Assembly (NCBI GenBank): GCA_032622095.1
Contig: CP136066.1
Coordinates: 8,395,784 to 8,459,783 of the forward strand
DNA length: 64,000 nucleotides
Origin: Siphonodentalium dalli
Taxonomy: Eukaryota > Mollusca > Scaphopoda > Gadilida > Siphonodentaliidae
Reading direction: 5' to 3'
Position 1 is the first letter of the stretch. The number at the start of each line of letters is the position of its first letter. Shown here piece after piece: positions 10,241 through 22,912 of this stretch. The notes under the pieces were generated by a model. That model did no database searches. It worked only from the letters and a program-made list of their open reading frames with translations, and was not told where the DNA came from. The position numbers were made by a program, and so were the translations under genes.

Positions 10241-12654
10241 GCTGATGATCACGACCAGTCTGATTATTTTCGGCTGCACCCCACCCCCTTGAACCATACC
10301 AAACTCCTATGTTCGCGAATTACCATTTGTCCCCACACACCCCATCCCACCCTTAGAGTTTCCAACTGGTACCTCAAACTTTCCAACTTTCGAAATTTTC
10401 AACCTGACACTCCAAATTAGAAAGATATGCTAATGTTGGTCTAAAACAACTAATTTCCCACTAATTACCTGAAAATCAAACAATGAGAACAATTACAACC
10501 TATATGTGGTGTAAAATTTCCAACTAAAGTTGTGTCTGGCGTGAAATCTCCAACTTTTGAGACGAGCCCAACCCACAACACCTACACCCAACCCTATGTC
10601 GTCACGTCCCTGTATGACAACAAAACTATCTGTAGCCTTTAGATTCTGTTTGGAAATAAAAAAACATAATTGTTATGAACCTGATTACAAGAATATATAG
10701 TAAGTGCCCACTCCTAACTCTGCAGGCATGAACTTTTGAAGGGTCTGACAGTGCTATTTATTCGATACATTGGAAATTTACAGACTTTCATGCAAGTTTG
10801 GTTCGAAGATATGAGCAGGGAAAGTGCGAATGTTCTTATATACCAAGAGTCGCACTCACGTTCACAGTTTGTTGAAGCCGCATAATTTAATGTGATTAAC
10901 CCATGTATGTGTTATGCTATAGTGCATTCTGTATACACATCTTGAATAGTTAATGTGTCCCTTTAATTGGCACTCACCCAAACGCAACCAATGTACACAG
11001 TCACCGACTATGTCGAATAATTCGGGTTTCATGAAGGTATTTTTTTCGAAAGCATATATATGTCATCTGCTCCTACTTCACTGTTATTGGGTTCTAGCTG
11101 AAACAGGCTCACTTGTGTGGGGTCTGTATTCGGCGGCATAGGAGACTGTGGTCCCTGCACAAAGTGGCATGCATGCGCGAAGCGCCCCTTTGTGCACAAA
11201 GCGCACATTGTGGTCTTGTAGACATTTATATTTAAAAAAGGAAATCTATTTTTTTTATTTCTTGTTTAGATTGAACTCCATGTTCAATTTAACAAAATTA
11301 TTAAAATAATTGCTCCGAATTGGAACGGGACCCTTAGCGCATTGTGTGCTGTGTGTTTCTATTGTTGTTAAACCTGCTTTGTTTCATTGTTAGATAATTT
11401 TGTTTTTTAAATCAAAATTTTGAACAACTAAAAAAGCCATTATAACATCCGCCTGCAGGGTATCCCGTGTCACCATATGTGCCAAATATGGTTGAAATCG
11501 GTCAAGGGGTCTGGGTGAAAAATCGCGAGCACACTTGTATAGGCCATATACAACATTCGTGAGTGATAAAGACACCGGGACGTAATTTAATTACGGACGC
11601 AAGATAAGACGGATTCGCATTGCACAAAATGTATACCGGATCACTTACTGAATACAATTAAACAAATAATAATACATATTAAATATCAGCAGAGTCAGAT
11701 TCTGTCATTTTAATTTTGACGGCATGAACTTTGAATTACGAAGTTTTTTTAATTAGACCATTTTCAAGGCACATAAAACAACGGTGGTTCACCGTACAAA
11801 TGATGAAATGGTATGGGACCGTCGGAATACGACGGTCCGACACCGTTAAACCGACAGTGTTTTCTAAGAGTGTGATCGGTAAATAACGAAAGGTCTTAAC
11901 CTGAAAAGTTAATTTTTGCCGATTTTTATGTCAAGTTTGTGATAGAAAAATCCAATAATTCTGGTAAAGTCACTGATTAAAATAGTAACAATTAACAAAG
12001 GTGCATCAGAAATGGTAGTGTTCAATACCTATAAGATAGAATATTAATGTTTCATCAACCACAACTTGTATGCGGCTGCCTATCACGCTGGGGCAATATT
12101 TACAATTTTCCAAGTTGGGTACCAGTGAGTTGGAATATTTATAAGAAATGGCATTTTTCACTTAGATGGCGCAGTTCTTCTCATTTCTTGACGAAATATG
12201 AGTTTATATGACTAGAATCCCAATTGTAATTTTTGGTAAATTGTTATACCGTGTTCTGTAAAATCGAATTGTTAAGGTATCTGACGGGACAGGGGAGCCC
12301 ATAAGTGGCATATTTCATTGCTCCAATGGCCAGTTAACATGACCAATACAAAATAAAACCAGTTGCAAAAAGCAGAAACTGATCTTAAGGATATTAGTGA
12401 AAAAAAGTAATTGTTTTACTTTTGGCGTCCATTATGGCGGCCATTTTGGATTATCGTAGACAAATTTAATGCAAATACAAAGATGGGCATCCATGGTATC
12501 GCTTCGACATTCTACAGTGTCTATATATCCTTTAATGTAGCCATTATATTTGATACAAAATAGATACCCCTAAATCTCTAATTTTCGAAATGTCAAGGTC
12601 AGTTTGAAGGTCAAGGGTTCACCAAAATTCTTGAACCAGCTAATTGGTTGATGT
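10241..12654. other. Intronic sequence, no gene recognised
   Basis: Lies between the IgGFc exon and exon E. It holds a second copy of a dispersed repeat (about 10590-10635, like 1930-1975) and a phrase near 11485-11525 (CCAAATATGGTTGAAATCGG) of the kind common in invertebrate interspersed repeats. A short palindrome lies at 11818-11842. No EGF-like exon is visible on the minus strand here. Confidence 0.5.
11818..11842. repeat. Short palindrome
   Basis: ACCGTCG and CGACGGT face each other across five bases (GAATA), with the flanks GGG/TCC only partly pairing. It may be part of a decayed inverted-repeat element. Confidence 0.5.
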
Positions 12655-13255
12655 GGACCACATACGCAACCAACCCTAAAAGTTTCACGTTTTAATCCAA
12701 AAGCCGGGTTCTTTTAGCCAATATCGTAATTTACAGGGTTAATAAAACCGGCGGTGGATGACACAGCAAATACACTTTCATAACCTATACTTAGTATGTA
12801 TCCCACTACCATACGGCATCATATTATGTTTCCCACAGGCCCATTGGGGCTGCCCGCGCTTGCCCGCGCTATCATGATTGTGCTCATTCGGCGCATATCG
12901 TCATTTAAGGGGTTAATGAAGACGACCGTGAACGAGATGACGAGTCATTCTTCACAGTATACCTTTAGTAAGTGCCTCGTTACCATTAGTCATCAAAATA
13001 TAATGTGATCGGGTCTCTGTGTCTGCCCGGGCTCTTCCGGGTTCTTTTAGTCAATATCGGCAGTTAAAGGGTTAATAAACCCGCCGGTAGATGACACGTC
13101 AAGTCAAATTTCTCAATGTATGCTTATTTTGTATCCTACTACCATATGGTATCATGTTAGACTGTCCGCGGACGCTTGTGGCCGCCCGGGCCCACCCGGG
13201 CCCGCCCGAGCTTATCTGGGCGTGCCAGGACTTGCCCGGGCAGTAAATTTGTCAA
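12655..13255. repeat. Diverged relatives of the 44.6-47.9 kb satellite units
   Basis: Three loose repeats contain TTAGCCAATATCG or TAGTCAATATCGG, then GGGTTAATAAA with CCGGCGG or CCGCCGG, then ACTACCATACGG/ACTACCATATGG and a GC-rich run of CCCGCGC/CCCGGGC. The same word order occurs in the right arm of the foldback element at 46.6-47.9 kb, so these appear to be old members of the same family. Confidence 0.65.
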
Positions 13256-14165
13256 ACCCAGCGCTGTTTCTTACAGGTCAAGCCACCAGAGTTTGCATAC
13301 AATATGCAAATTAAACCTGGAATCTGATATATTCCGTCACTACTGATAACATAATTACAGATTGCACTTATCATGTGACAGTTCTTCTGAATGGCGCTGT
13401 TTCATACAGGTCAAGCCATCAGAGGTTGCATAAAATATGCAGATTAAAACTGGAATCAGATGTATTCCGTCACGAATGTAACATATATATTTTTGCATAT
13501 AGCATTGATCAATTAATTATTAACAGTCAGAAATATCTCACACAAAGAGACCCGAATAGTAAAAATACAAACAAAGTGATTAAATTTTATCCCAAAATGA
13601 GGAGTATCAACTTTCACACCACAGACGTGGTATTAATCGTTACGTGGCCAAACCAGCATAATTTTGCTGGACCAGTCTGGTTATTTGAAGGCCAATAAAC
13701 CCGCCTCTCAGCGTGATTGAGCGCGAAATCGCCACATGTGCTCAACTTATCTCAATTCGCACTCAGCTTGCGACCGTTCTCCCGAAGGGCGCTGTAAAAT
13801 GCAGGTCAAGCCATCGAAGTTTGCATAGAATATGCAAATTTAAACTGGAATCCGATGTATTCTGTCACGAACGTGACATATAGATCGCATGACATATGCA
13901 ACTTCTCCTTAATGGCGCTGTTAGGCACAGGTCAAGCCATCGGAGTTTGCATAGAATATGCAAATTTAAACTGGAATCCGATGTATTCTGTCACGAACGT
14001 GACATATAGATCGCACGAAATATGAAAGTTCTCGTGAATGGCGCTTTTATACACAGGTCAAGCCATCGGAGTTTGCATACATGTAGAATATGCTAATTTA
14101 AGCTTGAATCCAATGTATTCCATCACGAATATGACATATATATTGCATAAAATATGCAAAAATAA
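13256..14165. repeat. About 126-bp tandem repeat, 5 copies in two groups
   Basis: Units start with GGCGCT and continue with CAGGTCAAGCCATC and GAATATGCAAATTTAAACTG. Starts fall at about 13260, 13393, 13788, 13914 and 14040, giving 133- and 126-bp spacing. Unrelated sequence separates the two groups at about 13500-13785. The units at 13788 and 13914 are nearly identical, so amplification was recent there. Confidence 0.9.
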
Positions 14166-15607
14166 TAGTGCACGTGAAGTAGCACCCAATGGGTATCCAA
14201 AGTGTCCCGTATATACACCACACGACACAATCGTTTTGATGATTCCGCGACCAATTTCACTATTCAGCGGCTTGACAACCACGGTGCTATACGTCAGCTT
14301 AACGATTCCGCGACCAGACTGATGAGATAAAAACGAGAAAAAAACAAAGAAATTAATATTTCGAGATATACGGATAGGTATGTACCATATATTATGTTTC
14401 TATTAGCACAACAATACATCATCCTTGACATAAATAGACCGGTTGTTTTGATTTTACACACCACACTGTAAGAAATTCGTTTGTTTCAGTTGAGAAAATA
14501 TTTATTATGACCTATTATATTGAGTGGAAACAAAATATTAACATAGCCATAGTGATTTTTCACAACTAGTGTTCACTTCAGTCGTGTGATTGATCGCTAG
14601 ATAGCCATACTTGCGGGGGGGGGGGGTACCATCGCACTTGATTGTACATATATGTGATAACGACGATTGTGCGACCATCAATTGAAATTGTATTCACTTG
14701 TGCTCACGACAAGTCGTTTTCTAATGAAAGTCATGCTCGATATTTATTATAGATTTATTGATATATTCATAATTCTGTTATTGGTTTTGTAGCTTATACA
14801 ACCGAGTTTTCACAACTTTATTTGAGAAGTGCGAAACGAGTCAGTACAACTTAGTCAACAGTAAGATTTATCGGTTTTCCTAACAATCTTGGTTTGTGAC
14901 ATTGCACAACGGTAAAACATAAAACGATCGACCCGTTTGGTTTCCGATATGTCTACTAGCTTAGAGATATGGAAAATTCTGCATTAATTTGCATGGTTTT
15001 TGAACCTACAGAAGCAGAAGTTGTGGTTAGACTTGGCATTGGTCATCACTGTATCATTTCCAATACCTATCATATGACGATTATTGGTAGTCATGTCATT
15101 ACGCATTATTGTTAATAACACTGAGTCTCAGATTTTGCCACATAATGAGCGTTACTTAATTTACTGATCAAATGAACATACATTATTTAAATAATAAGTA
15201 TCATGATTTGGAAATATATGAGTATTGACATGGCTGTGTCCAGACTCTGAATTAAATTGGTTTAGCCATATTGCTGAATGTCCAAAAACCAAGTTATTGA
15301 TTTGTTTATATACAAAAACAACGCGGAACTAGACCCATCATTCAAGTTTAATTAATGTTGAGCCATAACTTTGAACCGCTACATTCTGGGGGAACGTCCG
15401 GGATCTCTCTAACTATTAGCTAGATTTTCGCTTAATTAAATGCAATCTGATAAATGGAAAGATTCATTGATTTTTTATCATATTCTCTGCATACACCTCA
15501 TATGCTATTATTGTTCAACAAAGACACACAAGTGTAAACGGCAGCCACAACATACTCTAGACGACACATATTTATGTGACGTTTATTTCCGTTAATGGTG
15601 TACTCAC
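14166..15607. other. Intronic sequence, no gene recognised
   Basis: AT-rich, without a supportable exon on either strand. The one landmark is a run of twelve or so G residues near 14613-14626. Confidence 0.5.
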
Positions 15608-15721
15608 TGCTGTCACATGGTGTACCCGAGCCTCGGCTCGAGGACCAGCCTTCCATGCACTCGCACGTACCAGTCGCTGCATCACAACAACCTTGTCTGC
15701 AATCCAATCCGTCGCATAAAT
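15608..15721 (-). CDS. EGF-like exon, type E (seven cysteines)
   Basis: 114 bp, 38 codons, phase 1 at both ends. Acceptor is TCCTCTAG ending at 15722; donor is GTGAGT at 15607-15602. The peptide reads LCDGLDCRQGCCDAATGTCE, then CMEGWSSSRGSGTPC. Spacing is EGF-like in the second half (C-x-C, then a long loop to the last C), but the module has an extra cysteine beside C3, seven in all. The last loop (13 residues) is longer than in the other modules. It is the last EGF exon before the IgGFc exon. A decayed copy of the same exon lies at about 25.1 kb. The odd cysteine could form an intermolecular bond; that is inference. Confidence 0.8.
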
Positions 15722-17054
15722 CTAGAGGAGTGAATGATTGAGAACATTGGATGGGATTCTTTTCTATGAAAACGTCCGAATCGTGCGATCAAATGTCAAT
15801 CGTTCGAGTTTCTCATGACTGCCCCAAATTGATTGTGACGTTAATAACATTTGCAGACATATAACCAAGGGATCATGACAATTCTAAATAACGTATACCA
15901 TACGAAGCGTCTTTTAATAATGTTTATTCTCTGATCAAATGCAGATATTGAGCATTACAAGGAGACAAATATATACACAAGAATGATAATGTAACAGCAT
16001 TTGTGTAATATTTTAACATACACAAACTCCACATGCTAACACATTTCACATTTCCAATTACACCGCTTTACATTGGACCAGTTTGTGTTTGCAATATTTT
16101 TCATATTAATTTGTTCTGGATCGAAGTTTTTACGAAAAGTTTTATCTACCAAATGTTTTTGAGTTATATATGTGTATGTGTCTATTCATTTTTAATTTGC
16201 CATTTGTTTCTTATGACATAATATTAGTTCCCCTTTTCTGCACAGTGGATTTTATTAGTTTGTGAATTTGTAATGTATTTCGAGTTGACACTGGTATTTG
16301 AACCTTGATAATTTTCTTCATTTCTTTGAGTGCGAATATGTATTTGAATGTTATTTGGTTTATTGCTATTTGTTTGTGAAAATGCCATTTAGTATGTACG
16401 ACTAACGTATTTTAATAATTTATTTGTAACTCGTCTTTCGCCAATTTTTGCTTTACAAATTTACAAATGTCAATTATTAAATTTTCCCATGACGGTTCCG
16501 GCAAATTATACACCTTTCGATTTTTGAACGACAGAGAATTATTACAAATAGCTATTTGTTGTCATAATTTTGTCGGACGGTCAAAAACTTTTTCGCAGAA
16601 CTGACCACTAGTTCGTTTGCGACAACTGTGCTTGCTACTAACAGTACAGTGATTATGGGACAGCCTGCCGTTATTATATGGTACCTAATTATGCTGTTAT
16701 GAGGTCATAGATAAGTGCTTTGTGTTTTGCAAGTGTCTCGTGTTTCACCAATGGTTCAAATGTAGGGCCACATGGCGATCACAATTTAAGGACATAATCT
16801 CAGGGTCATCTCCAACAGTGAGGTGCTGCGAAACGATCGGGAACTTATTACTATATCATGTACTTGTGAGTTTTGTTGAAAATCAAACATGTAATCGTAA
16901 CAACGAATTGGGAAAAACGACAATGAATAAAAGGAACACATGTTCTAGTGACATAGCACCCTATTCGTAATAATTATTTGTCCTCGTTGTGCTAATTGTG
17001 TTTAACATGGTTAAGAAATTGAGTGGTTAATACTGATTGAAAGCATATAATCGA
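15722..17054. other. Intronic sequence, no gene recognised
   Basis: AT-rich. A phrase at about 15865-15915 (AAGGGATCATGACAATTC, then ATACGAAGCGT) has a degraded partner at 24795-24855, part of a duplicated block that also carried exon E. No coding potential is recognised. Confidence 0.5.
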
Positions 17055-17129
17055 TGCAGTTTAACAATTTCGCAGGCATAAATTGATGAGCGTACTAAGA
17101 CTTTAGGGCAGTATTATAATGTTAAAACA

Positions 17130-17984
17130 ATGGATGAAGACTTAGAAAGTGTGAAATTAAAAATGGAAAGAATACAAGATCAAAAATACTCTGGTGTGAA
17201 AAGATTAAAAAGTGAAATTGTCGGCGTCAAATCGGATGTGGGTACCATAGTAAATGGGTTGGAGGAGTTTAGTCGTAAACAAAAAAAGCTTTGAAGGACA
17301 ACTATCAACATTAAATGATTTAGTAAATAAAAAGCATGTTCAACCAACACACTACTGCGATAAACTAATGAATGAAACAATTAAAATAACGTGAATATAA
17401 TGAAAGATGAATTCAGGAACTGCACCACAAGCGTGACAAATAATCTCCAAGTATTTGTGGAATGTGTGAGTGTTTCAATGTACAATGTATCCAAAACTCA
17501 ACGCGATATATCAGACACACTCAATAAAATGATGGATGCAATCCTTGCTTATGATGAAGCATGTGTCCGCTCTCAGGCCAGTGATGAAGCTTCAGTGGAT
17601 GATTCACATTCCAGTGCCCCAAATGATGTATCCTATGAATCCAGAGTTCCATTCTATGAAGATAATCGCAGACATAACGTCTCAAACAATACAAGAAGCC
17701 CGCGATATTCGGACAATGAACCTGATGACTATTACCTTAACAAACAAGATGGCCCGATTAAAACATCACAGGTATTCCTTGTTGGTTTCGCCAACCGAGT
17801 GACAATTCACGACATCAAGCAACACTTACTGTACGAAAACGTACGTTTCACTGTTATCCGGATGATAAGACGAAACACGGCTCGTATCAACATTTGTGAC
17901 GATGATCTGGACAACGTTCTCACATCTAACTTCTGGCCAAAAGGCACAATCTGCATAATGTGGGTCCACAAGAATCGTGACTAG
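17130..17984 (+). pseudogene. LINE ORF1 remnant
   Basis: From ATG 17130 the frame is Lys/Glu-rich with heptad-like spacing (MDEDLESVKLKMERIQ), likely a coiled coil, and stops at TGA about 17293. The reading continues in other frames. The open frame 17391-17984 (197 codons) ends in a conserved-looking block with QVFLVGF near residue 130 and NFWPKGTICI near residue 182. This resembles the C-terminal nucleic-acid-binding end of molluscan LINE ORF1 proteins by general pattern. It is followed 101 bp later by the endonuclease frame. Broken by at least one stop and one frameshift. Confidence 0.6.
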
Positions 17985-18085
17985 TCAATGCATATAGGAT
18001 TTTGTTCACTAATTTATGTTGTATTTACATTTTATATACATGAACTAATAGTATCACATTAACAGTAGTTGAATGCAAACGCGTG

Positions 18086-18850
18086 ATGGAATCTCATAAA
18101 TTAAACCTACTCAACTGGAACTGTACATGTATCACATCTTCGGGTCATTACTTGGCATCATTGCTCAAGAATGGCGCTTATGATATTGTAGGCTTAAGTG
18201 AGCATTGGCTTTAGCAATGCGATCTTTATTTCCTCGGTTCGCTTAACAAGGACTATGAGCATCATGCCGTATGCGATTCTCACCAAAATATTCATAACAA
18301 GAGAGGTAGACCTAGTGGTGGTGTTGCCTTGCTATGGCATAAGACATTTTCAAATCGTATGTCCGCTTGCAATTAATGATGATCGTATTATAGGGATACA
18401 AATTAGGATGACGGATGAAAGTTTTATTTATTTCCTCCAAGTATATCTACCATCTACAAACTATACCATAGAATATTACGAAGAGTATGCGACAAAGCTT
18501 GGTGTCCTATGTGACACCTACAAATCATATGGTAACGTAATCGTAATGGGAGACACAAACGGACAATTTGACAAATCTGATGAACGAAATATGATATTCA
18601 ACAAAATGGTTAAGCGAATCCAGATGGTATCTGTGAATTAAGAATTCTGTGACGATGATCCTCTATCTACATGCATTCCTTTCGGTGATTACTGCCAATT
18701 ACATGAAGGAACAATTGTCGATCACATTATTATTCCATCCACATTTATTCTATTTATTCATGAGGTACATGTTTTAGACGATGACGCCATTAGCGTATCT
18801 AATCATAGACTTATTACATTGCATTTGAAGTTTCAGCTACGCAGTCAATC
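18086..18850 (+). pseudogene. LINE ORF2, APE-type endonuclease part
   Basis: From ATG 18086 the text starts with LNLLNWN and YDIVGLSEHWL, the N-terminal and catalytic-Glu blocks of AP endonuclease-like LINE nucleases. A TAG follows directly at about 18212. After frame changes come RGRPSGGVALLWH (near 18305), VIVMGDTNGQF (near 18545, the GDFN-type block with Asp-Thr-Asn) and a final SNHR (near 18802), in place of the usual SDH. At least two frame breaks. The endonuclease would nick target DNA; this copy cannot be made intact. Confidence 0.8.
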
Positions 18851-19559
18851 TTCATGTACAGCCGAAAGAGAAACAGACAAAACCATAAATTGGCGTAAAT
18901 TAAATCTGAACCAGAAATTCTCGAACTTTACAAACTAAGTCTTGATGTTGAACTAACAGCACACAAAACCATATACACTGATGATTCAGACATATCTGAA
19001 GTTTACCAGTCAATTGCACATGTAATATCAAAAGTATCTGAATTATGTTTACCAAAAAAGTCATATAATAAACGCCTGAAACCATATTGGGGAGGTTGTT
19101 TGAAAAATAAGCATAAATATATGCGTGATCTCCAGATACAATTGATACGTGAAGGTCGCCCTCGAGCAAGTACACAATGTAATAGTTACACTCAATATAA
19201 ATTAGCGAAACGTGATTTCCGAAGAGAGTACAGAAAAGTGTCCGAAAATTATATATCCGAATTAAATAATGAAATTGACGAACGCGCTCAGATCGATCAG
19301 AATTATCTATTTCGCGTGATACATGTAAAGCGACAGAAATCATATCGATAACAAAATGCATTCTTTTGTTATGAAGGGAAGGTTCTACGGAATGATCTTG
19401 ATGTTGTGGAAGGCTGTTCATCGTATTTTGAAAATCTGTACTCACCGCTATACCAATCAGACTTTGATTTCAATCACTTCCACTGTGTGAATGAATTTAT
19501 TGCACGTACAATGACCAGTAAACAAAGCAGTGATATTGACAATCGCATAATTTTTCCCG

Positions 19560-21620
19560 TATCAACTGATGAACTGAATCAAATATATCGGGGTCTATGT
19601 ACGGGGAAAGCGACTGGATGGGACGGGATATCCAATGAACACTTATTATAACGAAGTAACACATTGACGCTGGCGATTTCTAAACTCTTAACTAATGTAA
19701 TTAATACACAGAAGGTCCCGAGCCAAATGAAACGCGGTATAATCGTTACATTATTTAAAGGTGGCAAAAAACCCAGGACAGATTTTGATAGCTATAGGGC
19801 TATAACGTTGATGCCTGTTTTATACAAGTTACTTGAAAAAGTTATACAAACTCGATTGGAATCTTATGCACCCAATTTAATACAAGTGCAAACGCTTCAA
19901 CATGGCTTCCAAAAAGGTGTAAGTGCAACCATGACAGCTCACGTAATGAAGGAATGTATTGACTATGTGTCCACTAGTAAACAAAAATTATACAGCTTAT
20001 TTTTAGATGTCTGGAAAGCATTCGATAACATCTGGATTAACGGATTATTATATAAATTAGATAAACGCGGTTCTAAAGGAAATTTGTTTTGTCTCATTAA
20101 TGAATTGTTGACAAATGTTACATGTTCTATTCATTATAACAATTCCTTATCTAGGTGGTTTGACGTTCGTCAAGGGGCTCGTCAGGGAAGTATTCTCTCC
20201 CCATTTTACTACATGGTCTATGTTGACGAGTTGATATGTACTCTCGCAAATTTCCCGTATGGCCTACAAATGCTCGGAGTAAATTGCACATGCCCAACAC
20301 ATGCTAATGCCATGGTTTTATTATCACTCAATAGTGTCGGATTATCAGCTCTTATTGCTATGTGTTTTGAATACAGCAAAAAGTGGCGATATAAATATAA
20401 CTCTAATAAATGCTCGGTAATAGTATTCAACGAAACAAAGTCAGAATTCTCTCGTCAACATCGCGTCTAGAACTTAGGGACATATAAACTACAAGAATGT
20501 TCAGAAGTTACCCATCTTGGTATTCCACTCGATAAATACGATTTTAATTCTGTCTTCATTGACCGGATATGTGATAAAACCTGAAGTACATTCATGATGT
20601 TAACGAACGCAGGAATATACCCCGGTGGCATTACACCAAAAAGTTGTTCGTTGATTTATTATTCGGTGGTCATTCCAAAAGGTTTATACGGATCTGAACT
20701 TTTATGGTGTGTGAATAAAACTCTATGCGACCGTCTCGAGAGAATGCACTTTTTCTGTCTAAAATATTATCAGGGTCTTCATAATCGCACAAAAACAGTT
20801 ATAGCTCAAGGATTAGTCGGTATGTCGTCAATGGTATCATTAATAGAAAAAAGTAAACTGTCATTTATTGGTTCAATTTTCAATCTGTCATCGAAAAAAC
20901 TCGCCAAAGATGTATTTATTACACGGTTATACCAGTGCCTAATGTTTCCTACAGCTTCAAATTCTAATTTCGTGGTTGATATTATTGGTACATTGGACAA
21001 ATATGGAATGACCGAATATTTCGAGAAATACTTATTAAATGTAACCTTTCCAAACAAATTATCATGGAAAAATATAACGAAGACCTCATGGTTAAATATA
21101 AATAGAGATGAATGGGAATGTAGCAAAGGCGATGATACTCGATTAAACCGTTTCTCGGCACTCCAGCCTAAATTATGTATGTCTAGGCTATGGGAAAACT
21201 GTTACATATATCCTAAGCATAAAGATTCTTATCTCCTTGTTGCACGTCTTATTTCCATTCTTGAAACGGACGAACAATCGTGCCCATTGTGTGATAGAAA
21301 AACAATTATCTGGTCAGACATGCATTAATCGCGTGTGTCTCAATATGTGATAACTGTAATATTTTTGAATTTGACTTATTAAACGAATTTCATGTAGACA
21401 TATACATGCAATATGATAGTTTGAATGCGGAATCCAAAACGCGAGTTCTATTATCCGGAATAGCTGAACTTGACCATTGTATACGCGAAATAGATAATGA
21501 ACTGATCGATTTTTTCGTTAGGAAATCAGCTTCTCTCTGGAAAGCATATGTTGATAGCATATCATCACTAATGCCTGTACCTCCATTGTTCTGTATTAAC
21601 ATGATATATACGTACGCGTA
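19560..21620 (+). pseudogene. LINE ORF2, reverse transcriptase and C-terminal part
   Basis: GKATGWDGISNEHL near 19605-19640 begins the RT. The open frame 19664-20470 follows with DSYRAITLMPVLYKLLEK, HGFQKGVS, LFLDVWKAFD (catalytic block A) and VRQGARQGSILSP (block B'). The position of the YADD box (20300-20311) reads HANA, so both catalytic aspartates of block C are lost. A second frame 20594-21328 covers the thumb/C-terminal part, with CPLCDR near 21280, and 21406-21621 continues it. The 3' UTR runs to 21900. Frameshifts at about 20470 and 21330. Confidence 0.85.
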
Positions 21621-22060
21621 ACATACGAGTGCATATCTATAGCTCTACGACTGTATAAAATATGTGTACTTGCTATGTATAATGAACATGTAGACGCATA
21701 CGTGTATTATGCAACCACAATCAATGGTATATAGCTGGTATTCGTCGCGAATTATACTCAAACCATTTTCGATATATTGTTTCAACATGCACATTATGCC
21801 AATGAATATGTTTAATGTATAATTATGTTAATTATGTAATAATGTGTATGTGATTTTGTACACTATATCTTCGTTTACAGGAGGAAATAAAGTCATATAT
21901 ATATATAAACATGTTAGAGAAGTGTAAAGATTAAAGCCGTTTGTGTTATAAACGGACAGGTAATTATTAAAAACCTGGTTATGTCGGTAAAATTAAAATT
22001 ATAGTAATCATATTTAAAATTAATGCATTTGGTCACAATTGTTGTCCTAATATGTTAAGG

Positions 22061-22232
22061 ATTTGACTGTCTATACCTGTTTACATAGAGAATTTGACTG
22101 TTTATACATGTTTACATAAAATATTTGACTGTTTATACCTATATTCATAAAAGATATGACTGTTTATATCTGTTTACATAGACAATTCATTTTGTAATGA
22201 TTTGACTGTTTATACCTGTTTTCATAGAAAAC
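22061..22232. repeat. 31-bp tandem repeat, 4-5 copies
   Basis: ATTTGACTGTTTATACCTG-type units start at 22061, 22092, 22123 and 22154 (exact 31-bp steps), with a further copy at about 22199. It lies in AT-rich sequence without genes (21901-22912). Confidence 0.9.
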
Positions 22233-22912
22233 TTATGTTTTGTTATATACGTGATATGATACAGTCCCGATGCAGTATATACCATTGTTAATATAGACAT
22301 GACTTATATTTCGCAAAACTGTTTGCTACTTCATGATCTTACTGAACAAGGGCGAATCAGGATTCAGTTTTGGATGTGCGACTAGTTCGTGGTGTCTTTC
22401 TATGTATGGTTTATTGCTATTTGCATAACCATAGCACTGTGCAGATTATTGAAAGGTACTTTATTTCATCGTGCTTTCCAAATCGATATACTTTTGGTCG
22501 ATTTTATCTATGATATAAATATTATAAAATAGATTGTACGAACATTATATCTAACCTATGCAATTATTAGTGATTGCTATATATTACATCTATACTTGTT
22601 TAACATAAATATATAAATTATGTACGCAACCAGTACACAGCACCGCGCTATACACGTTTGTAAAATTCACCTTTCAGACGCGATCGGAGTTTGAAAATGT
22701 ACGTTGCTTGATATCAGGTTATTCTTTGCCCAATTATTTCACCATGGAGATGTGGTTTGCTTATTTGAACTACAAGGTTCTTTCTCTTGTGGCCATAGTA
22801 CGTCGGGAGCATATACAACAAAACCTAAAAGAAAAGTCCATATGTGAAGTTCTTTTATATACTAGAGCATGTTCTCCTGATGACTCCACAGCTGGTTGTT
22901 ATTTTCGAGAAT

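Larger units (their letters stand above)
17055..21900 (+). mobile_element. Non-LTR retrotransposon (LINE), near full length but dead
   Basis: The order is: coiled-coil-like ORF1 start, ORF1 C-terminal part, APE-type endonuclease, reverse transcriptase, a Cys-rich tail, AATAAA at 21886-21891 and a short AT tail. This is the layout of an APE-class LINE inserted in the sense opposite to the host gene. In-frame stops and frameshifts break every reading frame, and the RT active site is mutated. About 65 bp at its 5' edge (17056-17120) are also found at 24965-25025, so the 5' boundary is uncertain and may include host repeat. Clade is not assigned; endonuclease plus C-terminal Cys motif is compatible with CR1/L2/I-like groups. 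Confidence 0.88.
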
